DNA of 64,000 nucleotides, taken from positions 3,968,001 through 4,032,000 of the forward strand of contig NC_063013.1 in the NCBI RefSeq assembly GCF_020509005.1, in the 5' to 3' direction. Numbering within the stretch: the stretch's first letter is position 1; every line of letters starts with the position of its first letter. Made by a program: the position numbers and the translations under genes. The notes beneath the pieces are model-generated. The model searched no databases, had not been told where the DNA came from, and saw only the letters and a list, made by a program, of their open reading frames with translations. The DNA is from Fulvia fulva. Its lineage: Eukaryota; Ascomycota; Dothideomycetes; Mycosphaerellales; Mycosphaerellaceae. Below, piece after piece: positions 9,510 through 20,905 of the stretch.

Positions 9510-10715
9510 TGCCGTATATGCGGGCGTGGTCGTAGAGGTAGAGGTCCACTGCTATGTCAAAGGTCGTTAGGATCTGGCGCAGGCATTCAAATCAGTGCTC
9601 TTGAACTCACTGGGCATACTCGACATCGAAGCCCTGATAAGAAGATGGTGCAGATGGCACTAACCAGATCCTAGCGCAAACGCAATGCATCATAGCATGT
9701 GTTGAAGGTGCTTTAGAGGTGCGACTAGCTCTGCCGCCACGAAACCTTGAACCCTGTGGTACCTGCTAGCTATCCATGTAGGTGAATCGTGTGTACTTCT
9801 AGCTTTCGAGTGAGCAGTCTGACGCAAGGCTGTTGTGGTATTACGAGAAGTGAGACACCGCGTCTGCTCAGCACTCGGAGAGGACAGCAGGTTTGCCTCT
9901 GTACCAGCAACAGAGGGCTTTTTGTTGCGAAATCGATAAGACTGCGGATTTGTTCTCTGCGAGCCAGGACGCAAGCGCGGGGTGATGCGTTTGGGCATGC
10001 TTGAGTGACGTTCTGTGGCTTACATCACGGCAACAGGAGCCCTCGGAGTTGCGACCGAATAGTATGGTCGCACATTCCGAGTTCGATGCGTGGGCCTTGG
10101 GGTGCATCTCCGGACTGTCTCACCACGCTTGCGAAGGGAGGCGCGTCATACTGCACCAGGAAGGCAGACGTATCTCGCGGTGCAAGGTTCGTCAGGGGAA
10201 GGTAGGGCTTAGAGGCATACTACAGCAGTCTTCTGCAGGCGTCCTGGAGAGCCGTTGAGAGACGGAGCATGATCCGTGTCGCTTCTCAAGCAGTCCCTCC
10301 AGCACCCTTGTCGTTGTTGCATCATATTTGCCAGGAAGCTTCTCCGCCATGGGGCCCGCTAGAAGAGATCCTCACTTCTAATACAACCAAACGTGGATTG
10401 TGCGTTCGGTACACGCGAGCCGCATGCCTCAAGAGGTAAGGTGCGAGCACGACGAGGTTGGCATTGAGCTCTTCCGCCGGAAGTACTACGGGAAGTGTAC
10501 GGAAGGTGACACCATGCTCAGGCGTGGTCGCCAATCCGACTCTTCTGGCCTTCTTTGCGGGTCATAGGCCACGCAGTGGCCTTCCTTCGGTGTGGGAGAG
10601 TGAAAATAAGTTCGGCACTCGGCAAGCGACATGATTGGTTCAAATCTCGTCACCACGCTAGACTAAATTCAGATAAAGCGCGGGGACATCAAACTTCGAT
10701 CAAGGACATTATCAA
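9510..10715. other. Intergenic between the transcription factor and the transposon island
   Basis: Base composition is ordinary and unlike the RIP-mutated block that follows. It should contain the promoter and leader of the Zn2Cys6 gene. Frames here (for example 9690-9998 and 10322-10534, minus) have no recognisable domain, and I do not call them. The change to RIP-like sequence at about 10716 is abrupt. Confidence 0.5.
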
Positions 10716-13700
10716 ATAGATAGATTTGTTATTCCCCTATTCTAGGACCCTATTCGGCCTATATAGGTATATATCTATTATTATATACAAAGGGAAACCC
10801 GAATAGGTGAAAACCCTTCCCGCCCCGACTTCTCCTTATCTAGATTAGCTTTCCCTCTAAACGTACGTAGTCTATATTACTACCCCGTTAGCCCCCGCTC
10901 CTAGCTAGTCTCGTCGCGCTACGCCGTATCCTCTCTTCCTATACTACTCCTACTAGGCGGTACTATTCTAGCCAGCCCTTCTCTAGTATCTAGTTTATAA
11001 TACGCCGTAGGTCCTTAACGTTATTAAGAAGTACCCTAATCGTCCGGTTCCTCGCCTTTACTATCTACTCCCCCCTTCCTAGCGACTACCTCGGATAGAC
11101 GAGGAGTACGTACCGTACGTTCTAGGAGTAATAGCCGTAGGGGTAGCTAGTATTCGTATATTCTAGAACCTTCCTCTATAATAGGTACCCCTAGAGGCCG
11201 ATGTGTTCGCTTCGTAGTTAGGTTACTATACTACTCTATACCCTTATAAGGCGGTAGTAGATAAGCTTCGGGGAGTACTTAACCGCGGATTTCGTAGCTA
11301 ACTATTCCTTAGATTGTCCCGCTAGCTAAGGGCGTCTACTATACCCTACACCCTAGTTGTTCTACCTCTCTTTCTATAGTTACTCTATAAACGATTTCTT
11401 ACCTTCCTCTCGTATTACTAGCTATTCGTCCCTTACCCGGTAGTTCGGCTCGTTTCCGGGTCGAATGCCCTTATACGCTAGTACTAATTCGCGGGCCCTT
11501 ACGACTTTACTAGTAATAACCTTCTATACTAGGTACTATACCAACTTACCTAAGTAGGAGGTCCGTAGTCCCTAGATATATAGGTCGATCGGCGGTATAG
11601 CGGTCTCGTACTTAAGTATCCTTATTAGTATCGACTTATATACCCCGGTAACCTTCCTTAGGTATTAGTTTTAGATCTTCGCTAACGGCGCGACGAGTCC
11701 CTTTAATAGGTAGGCCCTCTCGCCTAAGGACTACACTAAGCTACTATAGGTAAGGACTGGCCGTATAATAGCTATATATAGAAGTCGTAACTACCGAAAG
11801 TCCGCCCCCTATATAGACGTAGTAAGCCTCTAGTATAATACTACATTCTGTTTAGCTTTCCGTAATATTACCTATACGTACTTCCTCTACCGTAGCGCCG
11901 GGTCTACCTATAGTCCGAGGATCCTAAGCTAATTTTCCGGGTTAGCTATATACCTCTATATCTAGATAGAAGCTTATATATTATAGAACTATAGCCGGCG
12001 CGTAAAGTATATTAGATTATACTTTTCTAGGGCAAACCGAGCCCTATACCTCCTAGCCTAGTCCTCGTAGATCTTATACTTCTCTTCTAGTAGCCTATAG
12101 TTCTCCTTAGTCGAGGAAGACTACGCTAGGATATTCGTATCGTCTACGAAGCCGCTCGTAGCGGTGTTCTAGGATTCTAGGGCTAGGAGTAGCGTCGCTA
12201 TAAAGAAGAGGAATAGGATAGGTACTAGCGTTAAGCCTTACGGGATTCTAGTATTAACTACTTGAAATAGGCTTTTATACTAACCGACTAGGATCGATGT
12301 ACTACGGTTTTAGAGGTAGGACCGTACAAAGTTAATAAGCTACTTAGGGAGTCCTTTCGACCTTAGGATATAGAGTAGCCGCGGGTATAATACGTAGTCG
12401 AAGGCTCCCGATATGTCTAGACTAAGTAAGGATACTACCTTGTCCCTATTCTTATACTAGATAGCCTTTACCTAAGAGGTAATAAGTTCTATCGCGGATA
12501 GCGTCGATTGCTATAGGCGCGTACCTATCTAGGTGTCTAGGAGTAGGGAGTATTCCTCTACCGCCTCGGAGAGTCTCGTTATAACTAGCTTCTTAAGCGC
12601 CTTCCTAAGAGTATTAAGGAGCGTAATTAGGCGGTACGACTTTACCTACGTATAGTCTTCCTTTTCGGCTTACGTAGGACTACTATCGTCGATTGTTTAA
12701 ATACTATTAGGTAGTATCCGGTCTATAGGTAGGCGTTAAAGATCGCTACGACTACTAGGGCTAGTTAATCTCTATACTTCTTTAGTAGCTCGTTTAGGAT
12801 CCTATCCTGCCCCGGGGCTTTCTTCGCCGGTAACTTCCTAAGTATAGCGGTAACTTCTCCCTCGGACACCTCCTATTAGACCGCGATACTAGGGTCTAGG
12901 GGAGTAGAGCTATTTATGTCGCTTAGATTAGCCTCGACTAGGGGCGGGAAGAACTTACTAGCTAGTAGACGCGCCTTAGCCTCGGGGTCGCTAACCGGGC
13001 TACTAGGCGATTATAGCGCTAGGATAGAGAAGGAGGGGCCCTATATAGGGTCCTATTAGGCCTATTTCGCTAGCTTCTATATCCTCGCTAGCTTGCCGGC
13101 GATTTCTTCTACTATAGCTCTCTAGCTAACTGCTTTCTCCCTCCGTATTATAGCTTTCTTCTATTAGTATACCTCCCTATATACGTTCTAGGCCTCCTCG
13201 CTATAGCTACTCGTCTACACCCGGCGGGCTCTCCTTACTTCTCTTACTACCGTAGTACACTCCGGCGTCTAGTATAGTTTAGACTATATCGTTAGTTAGG
13301 TAAGCGGAACGTAAAGTAAGGTCGCTTTTCTTATTTCGTCTATTAACCCCTAGACTACTTCGTCTATCTCGTCTTTACTGTTGTATTACTACTACGCGAT
13401 CTAGACTAGCCTCTTAGAGTTATCGAGGTACGCCTAGATGTTAGCCTAGTAGGCCTTTCCCTAGTTTAGCTTAGGGGTTCTCGCTAGTATACATTATATC
13501 TATGTCGTAATAGAGGTCCTGACTAGCATATAGTCTAACGACGCCTCGAGTTCATGTTCGATCCTATAGTAGGTTACCGTATAGTAGTAGCTATCTAAGA
13601 TCTAGGAGAGGTCGATCGTGCCTTAGAGTCCCCCTCTCTTCTAGGTGCCTAGGTCCTTCGGGGTATTAAGGGCAATTACGTTACTCGCTATTAAGTCGAG

Positions 13701-15668
13701 TACTTCGTCGGCTATAGGGTACGGCTATATAAGGCTTCCCTAGGAAGGGTAGTGTATATTAAAGTCTCCTACTACGATATAGCACCCTTGTCTCTTAAGC
13801 GTACTGTCTAGGTGTCTATAGACCCCTAGGTCGCGGCTAGACCTCGAGGCTAGCGGTTATATATATAGGTTGTGTATCTAGGTGCTACCTACGTAGAGGG
13901 AGGTAATATCGCCCCCGCCTTCTTCGTCTACGTAGTACACTACCTCCTAGTCGGATTCTAGTATGTCCTTGCTAACATAGAAGCACGTACGGGGTCTACC
14001 GTCGCCTCGTAGGTATGTCGTATAGCCTAGTAACTTGTAGGTCGTTAGTCTCTTATAGTACGGGTTAATCTATAGCTCCTAGATTATAAGGACGTAGTAG
14101 ACGCGCGGGTCCGCCTCGTATAGGAAATGGTTCTAGACTATATCCTTACTATAGTTAACGTTATACTAGATGATACTAAGCGTATCGAGGCTAGTTATCG
14201 GTATCGATAGTCATTTCCTCTATATCGTCCTATGTCCTACTACCCTATACGTCCTAGTCTACGCCTATCGGCTATATACTAAAGGGGAGCCGGGCCTAGT
14301 TAGATTCCCTCGCCGTAGCTAGTAGAGCACGTGGCCTCCCGTACGCCCTAGGTTACGTATCCTTTATATCGTTCTCGGCCCTAGGGCGCTTATACCCGAC
14401 CGCCGCTAGTTAGTTCTAGTATAGGCTAGCCTTACGGTCGCCGTAGAATCTTAGGGCGACGGTTCTATTTGTGATTGCCTTGTTTTTCGCTAGTTTCCGC
14501 TATAGGCATTCCGTACTATACGATAGGTAGTGCCCCGGACAGTTCGCGTACCGTCTCGTAGTCGATATATAGTCCCTAGACATATAGTCTCCTATATAGT
14601 TCGAGCAGGCCTACTTGTTTATATACGTGTAGGTTTAGTGTCTATACTATTAGCATTTAAAGCATTAGAGGACACGAAAGGATAAGGAGTGCTTTTCTAC
14701 TATCTTAAGGCTATATTACTAGACTAGGCCTTGTTCTATCGCTAGATCCGCCGCTTTCGCGTCTTATAGCTATACTATTAGCGCCGAGGCCTTCTTGCCT
14801 TCTAGCCATTTCCTATAGAGCCAAGTCGCCTTCTAGATTAGAGAGTTAAGAGTGACCGGGTTGTCCTCTTAGAGAGCGCGTAGGTGACCCTAGTTAGTTA
14901 GGTCAAACTCCTTAGGTATGTCGTAGACTAGGATCGTGAATTGTTTCGTTAAGACCTTCGCTAATGCCGTAACCTTAGATGCCTACTATAGCTATGCCTC
15001 TAGGTGCCTCCTAGTAGTAGTAGAGCTAGTATAGATCTATAGAGTGCCGTTAGACTATTAGTTCACTACGACCACCCCTAGTTAGTTAATTCGTTAGGCG
15101 AGCTCCTTGTTCGATAGCTTCGCAACTTCGGCCTAGTCTTCCTTTACTATAATACGGATCGTAACTGTATCGTACGTTAGGCGGGGGCCTAGTATCGATA
15201 CCGCGACCGATACCTAGCTATAGGGGTGTTGATTCCGGGTGGCCTTACTAATCGCCTAGGACGTCGTCCTCATTTCTTATTGCCCTCGGTAATACGACAG
15301 TATAAGCGCCGTACGTAGCTAAGTGATCATTACCTATAGAGACCGGTAAGGGAGCTGATCGTTAGTTTCTATACTTTTTACGTCCTCTATAAGTTGCTAC
15401 TAGTTGTCTTAGGGGGGCTTCGCCTATAGGGCCGTAGGCGCCGTTAGTACCGTAGTATAGGCTGCTATTGCCTAGGAGTTGCCTAATGTAGCTAGGCACC
15501 TCCGCGGCGTTTAGAGCTAAAGAAACAGGGTGAAGAGAGCTTTAAGCTGTCCAGATTGAATGAGGTAGAACTCCCTTAGTCCTAGGGGCAGTGGCCTGCT
15601 TTATATATCGTTAGAATGGCCTTGATAAGAGCTTTCGAATGTGTCTTGTTTTAGCGTAGAGATCGATC
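10716..15668 (-). mobile_element. LINE A: RIP-mutated Tad1-like non-LTR retrotransposon, minus strand
   Basis: About 5 kb with no open frame. It is the inverted counterpart of LINE B (32978-37961): the two share both ends, including the 3' tail that reads ACAAATCTATCTAT on the element strand and the 5' leader at about 15560-15668. Read on the minus strand it encodes the same remnants as LINE B: a CCHC gag-like ORF1, an AP endonuclease and a reverse transcriptase with an FVDD motif, all riddled with TAG and TAA. Its 5' end lacks about the first 26 bases present in LINE B, a short 5' truncation typical of LINEs. CpA and TpG are almost absent while CpG is common, the mark of RIP. I found no target duplication: its left flank is ordinary unique sequence and its right flank is Copia, so the original junction has probably been rearranged. 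Confidence 0.8.
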
Positions 15669-16130
15669 ACCCGCGTAATAAGAAGCTTAAGACCGGGCGC
15701 GACTTATATTAGTTATAGGGGTTTTATATAGACGTCTTCGGCTAGGTAGCTTTAGGTAAACGTATTGTTAACGTCGACCTAGTATATCTCGAGATCCCGC
15801 TCGTAAACTACTACTATAAAGACCCTTAGGGTGTTATAGCGTACTATAGGTACGAATGTCTCTTCGAAGTTAACGCCGAATTTCTATAAAAACCCTCTTA
15901 CGACAAGTCTTGCCTTGAACTTTTCGATTGCTCCACTAATAAGTCTCTTTACGTTAAAAACCTACTTAGAGGTTACTATATTCGCCCCCCGGATGTCTAG
16001 TAACTAATGATCCGGTAGCCGCTATATACACGCGGCAGAAAAACGGCGTGACACGATAATAGCGATCGCAGGAAACGACCAGGAGCAGGAGAGTAACGAG
16101 TAGAAGGAGGTCTGCAGGAAGGCAGAAACA

Positions 16131-17315
16131 ATGGCAATAGTAGGAGATGGCGAGCACCTAGAAAGAGCACTTAAGGGGATGATTTTGGAGCTCCTTGGAG
16201 GGCTAAAGGCACTAAGGAGCCAAACAGGACAGATCATTAACAGGACAGTAGCAGCAGCAGCAAGGAAGAGGACACAGGAAGGCCAGAAACTAAGCCAACC
16301 AACCTGGGCAGCAGTTGCATCCCAAAACCCTCCCCCCTAGAAAACAGCTATCAAGGTCTACATTTCCGACCAGCAAGAGCAGAAAGAGATTGAGGGCCTG
16401 TCAGGCAAGGAGATCATACAGAAGATTGGGATACAAGGCATCATTAGAGCCAGGAAAGAGAAGGGAGGTGTCCTTAAGCTGTTCACAGCACAGGAGCAAG
16501 ACAGGAAGAGGCTAGAGATACAGAAGGAGTGGACAGTCAAACTAGGCAAGACGGCTAAGGTCTCACACCAACAAAATATAGTTATTGCCTATAGGATGAC
16601 CACAAAGTTTGACATTAAAGGAGACCTTGAGAGGCTGCAGGACCAGAACTAGGCTATATGCCCAGGGCCCTAGATCACAAAAGCAGTATAGGTCAACAGA
16701 AAGACAAAGGACACAAAGAGAGAGTCTTCTCTAGTGCTCTGGATAGGCACCATAGAACAGGCAAACACCGTGCTTGATAAGGGCATCTTCTAGGAATGCG
16801 AAAGAATGGACACAGAAATCTATAGAAGCACCTATAGACTACTGCAATGTTTCAAGTGCTAATAGTATAGTCATATCTCTACTAGATGCCCAAGCCAAAA
16901 GGACACTTGTTCCCACTGTGCTGGTAGCCACAAAGTACAGAATTGCACAGCCCCAAAGAGTGAAGCCAGATGTGCATGCTGTGGAAAGAAACACCCTTCC
17001 TGGTCCCAAGACTGCACAGCTAGGATTGAGGCAAAGAGGAGGGCAAGAGAAGCCAGGATCAACACCCCTATCAGATTCCAGACAGGGACAATCACCCAAG
17101 AACCCCTAAGGACTGTCTACAACCCTCTAAAAAGAGGTAGAACAGAAGAGACCACACAGGCTCAAGGCCACCCTGCTATAGGTAGACCAAAATCAATTGT
17201 GGTTGCAGGAAGAGACCCGTCACAAAGCAGGCTCAACCTTACCACAATCCCAAATAGTAGCCAGTAGCAGGAAGCACGAGAAGACCAGTAGGAGACCAGC
17301 ATAGATAAGTCATGA
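16131..17315 (+). pseudogene. LINE C ORF1 (gag-like, CCHC zinc knuckles), broken by stops
   Basis: A single frame from the ATG at 16131 to the TGA at 17315, interrupted only by TAG and TAA codons at places where Gln or Trp is expected. The C-terminal half (about 16845-17030) holds three retroviral-type knuckles: a first one with two stop codons between its cysteines (CFKC), then CSHC and CACC units ending in HPSWSQDC. In the Tad1/I group this protein binds the element RNA. The N-terminal third is predicted helical. The upstream frame contains a TAG at 16101, so the original start may be further 5'. Confidence 0.7.
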
Positions 17316-20300
17316 TTGAGACACCCAATCTTACCACTATCCAGTACAATGTTAACAAAAGCCAGCACAAGGTCCAGAGAAGCTTTCTCTAAGCACTAGA
17401 CCCAAAGAAACACCTAGTCATTGCAGTCTAGGAACCTTGGATTAACAGCAAATCTAACAGACCATCTACTGCTAACGACCCAAGGTATCACACACTCCTA
17501 GCCAAACAAGGCACCCCTAGAACATGCATGTACATCAGCAAAGAGATGGCAACAGACAGCTAGGAACAAATCCAACAGGAAGGGGGAGACATCACCTCAG
17601 TCAGACTCAACACCAACCAAGGCAGCATCCACATCCACAGTGTATACAACCCACTCCCTAGCTCCAGAAGCAGCACCCAGCTGGGCACACTACAACAGCT
17701 GCCAGACATCTTGCAGAGTGACTCCCAACACATCGTGCTGGGAGACTTCAACTTGCACCATCCTACATGGGGATCAGACTTTGCACCTGCCCATCACTTC
17801 CTAGCTAACAGACTCCTCTCCACTACCCAAAGCAACAACATGCACCTAGTTACCCCAAAGGGCCTAACTACCTGGTCACAGAGAGCAAGCTCAAGCACCA
17901 TTGACCTGTGCTTTGCATCACATGACCTGCAGCAGAAGGTCACCAGATGCTGGGTTAACCAGGACTTGGAGTCCTCATCAGATCACCTCCCAATCAGGTG
18001 GAGTTTGAAACACAGACACAGCAGGAAGGAGACCTAGAACCTCAGCTGGCCTGGAAAGCAGCCAACTAGGAACAGATCAGACAAGACCTGGAACAGAAGC
18101 TAGCTGGACTAGAGACCAGGAGACTAGAAACAGCCTTAGACATAGACCAAGCAGTGGCAGAACTGGTTAGAACAATGCAGGAAACTGCAGTAGCCCACAC
18201 TAGAGAAAAGAAACAGTCACTGTACCAGAAGCCATTCTGGACAAAGGAATGCTCAGAGAAGGTCAAGGCAGCCAGGCAGGCCAGGAGAGCCCTTACCTAG
18301 AGTCACTCCCAGGAAGCATGGGACAGATACAACCAGGCAACCAGAGACAAGAAGGCCTAGATCAAGAGGGACAAGATGCTAGAGTAGAGGTCAACAGTTG
18401 GATCTATTACCCAGAATCCTGAGAAGATGTGGAAACTAGCAAAGTGGGCAAGACAACCCATATAGGACAGAAACATGCTGCCCTAGTTTCCAAACATCGA
18501 AGACCAGGAAGGAGTAATCCAACACACTCTCCCATGAAAGGCATAGGCATTGGGGAAACATTTCTTTAGCACATAGGTAGAAGCTGACCTGCAGGATCTG
18601 GAGGGCAGTGTGTATCCAACACCACTAGAGCAATCCTGCACAGTGGGAGAGGGAGAGATCAAGAGCATCATTAAGACACTCTCAGGAAACAAGGCCCTAG
18701 GACTAGATAGGATCCAAACTTGTTCATCAAGACATGCAAGGACCAGATCTCCCCTGCACTGTCAAACATCTTTTCACAGTGCATAGCCTAAGGACACTGC
18801 CCTAAACACTTTAAGGAGTCACTGACTGTGGTCTTGAGAAAACCACAGAAAGAGGACTACACAAAGCTAAAGGCATACAGACCTATTGCCTTGCTTAACA
18901 CACTAGGCAAACTCCTGGAAAAGATCATAGCAGAAAGGCTAACAAACCTAGCTAAAGAACATGGAATCCTTCCTGAAGAACAGATAGGAGGCAGGAAACA
19001 AAGATCAACACTAACAGCTATAGAACTTATCACAGAGCAGATCAAGACCCTGTGGCACTTTGGGAACAACAAAGCAGCCACACTCCTCTTACTAGACATA
19101 TCAGGAGCCTTTGACAATGTCTCACACTAGAGGCTGATCTATATCCTGAAACAGAAGGCTATCCCTAACTGGACAGTCTAGTTCATCCAGTCCTTCCTTG
19201 GAGGCAGAACTACAAGACTAAGACTAGGCAGATACAAATCTAACAGCATGCCTATAGAGACAAGAATCCTATAGGGATTAACAATGTCCCTAATCCTGTT
19301 TCTCCTCTTTATGGCAGACCTGCTAGCAAAGCTAAACTCTAGAAACACATCAGCTTCAGGGTTTGTGGATGACACAAACATCCTAGCCTAGTCAGACAGC
19401 ACAGAAGAGAACTGCAGAATCTTGCAGAAGAAACACAAGGAATGTGAGGAATGGGCCAGGAAACATGGAGCCAGATTTGCCCTAGAGAAGTATCAACTCA
19501 TCCACTTCAGTAGAGCCAGAAACAGACACAATATACAAGCCCTAATCACTATTCAGGGACACACAACAGAACCCTCAAGTGAATTAAGGGTGCTAGAAAT
19601 ATGGATGGATCCAAAGCTCAGCTAGGGACCACAGGTCAAGAAAGCACAGGCAAGAGCAGACAACAACAGGCAATCAATTGACAGGCTTACAGCCTCCACA
19701 TAGGGAGCCACATTTGCGAAAGCAAAGGTTATGTACAAGGCCATTGTGAAGCCAGCCATGCTATATAGAGCCCAGATCTGGTCAGCCCAAGACAAGATCC
19801 CAAAGAGAATTGCAGATCCCATCAGCAGAGCCCAAGCCTCCTGTCTGAAAAAGGTGCTTGGAGCATATAAGTCAACTCCAATAAGGGTGGTCGAAATGGA
19901 GTCTGGCTCCCCACCAGCCAAGCTCTACCTTCAAGGGTTGAGATACCAGTATGCAGGAAAGACGTCTGCATACCCAGCCCAGCTAGTAATCCAGAAGGCA
20001 GTCAACAAAATCAGGAGCCAGTGCACAAGAAGGCACAGACAAGCAAGACCCAATCCAGCCCCACAGAAGCAGCAGGACCTGCAGAAGTTCAAAGAACTAA
20101 CAGAACAGCTGCACCTAGCCTAGCAGGAACAGGACAGAAGGGCTCAAGGGAGAGGATCAGCAGCCAGCCAAGGGAAGAAGCAACAGTCTCTAGCTGAAAG
20201 GATAGCAGGACTCCTCTGGAAGACTGAATGGACAAGAACCCCACAGAGGCCAGGAACCCCAAAGGCACTCCAACAGTTTGGTAGCCACAACTACCTACTG

Positions 20301-20696
20301 TACTCAGACCTGACCAGGTCAGAAGCAAGCATAGCAATACAAATCCGCTCTGAACACATCGGAGTCAGGGCATACCTGCATCAGAGAAAAGTCCCAGGTA
20401 TCGAAGACAAGAGTTGCCCATGCGGCTACCTGTCCCAGAATGTCGAACATAGACTTCTGGTTTGCAAAGAATGGAGTACAGGAAGAGGTGAATGGAGGGC
20501 AAGGGCAAGGAACAGAAACTTCCAAGCCATGATCAGCAATAAGGGAGACCTCCAGAGAATTACAAGGTGGATCATCTACCAAGGATTTTTGGAGCAGTTC
20601 TCTCTTACTAGGGAAACAGAGAGATGGATTGAGGAGAGAAAGAAGGAGGAGGAGAGCAGGAAGAGGGGGACAACTCTAGGGTTGCAGACAAGGTAG
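17312..20696 (+). pseudogene. LINE C ORF2 (AP endonuclease, reverse transcriptase), broken by stops and two frameshifts
   Basis: It starts with an ATG that overlaps the ORF1 stop (ATGA, 17312-17315). The AP-type endonuclease is at about 17420-18010 (EPWIN; LGDFNLHHPTW; the SSDHLPIRW end motif). A shift of one base occurs at about 18000. A linker rich in charged residues follows, and a second shift at about 18715. The RT runs at about 18820-19640 (RPIALLNTLGKLLE; LLLDISGAFDNVSH; GFVDDTNILA). The C-terminal region with a CPCG...H...C motif ends at 20696. In-frame stops are TAG, or TAA, where Gln or Trp is expected. The element cannot encode active protein as it stands. Confidence 0.75.
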
Positions 20697-20905
20697 TCAG
20701 AGGCTAACCACCATGACACTAGTGCACCCTAATGGAAGGAAAACTGAGAACTCATGGCAAGGAAGCTACTAGAGAAGGAGAGGAGGTTTTTACCTAGGAA
20801 TAGGTTTCCTACCTTATGCAGTAACATATATAGACATAAACCCGCATAGGCCGGAGGGCACTACAATGGGTAAATGAATCATCTTTCTATCTATATTCGC
20901 CCCCC

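Larger units (their letters stand above)
15991..20890 (+). mobile_element. LINE C: Tad1-like non-LTR retrotransposon inserted in Copia
   Basis: A 4.9-kb plus-strand element flanked by an exact 15-base duplication (CTATATTCGCCCCCC at 15976-15990 and 20891-20905); the first base may belong to the tail. It ends in a short tail of TCT/TCTAT repeats. It carries an ORF1 with CCHC knuckles and an ORF2 with endonuclease, RT (FVDD motif at about 19363) and a C-terminal Cys/His motif (CPCGYLSQNVEHRLLVC). It has many in-frame TAG codons and at least two frameshifts, but far less CpA loss than the sequence around it. It therefore inserted after the Copia had been mutated. Removing it and one copy of the duplication restores a continuous Copia RT frame. 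Confidence 0.85.

Noticed and set aside
10322..10534. 70-codon minus-strand frame
   Set aside because: Short, isolated, no recognisable domain, and no splice partner found.
16131..20696. TAG as a sense codon (recoding) in LINE C
   Set aside because: Other genes in the window end in TAG, TAA and TGA normally, and CpA to TpA mutation explains the TAG and TAA codons better. Two frameshifts also mark the element as damaged.
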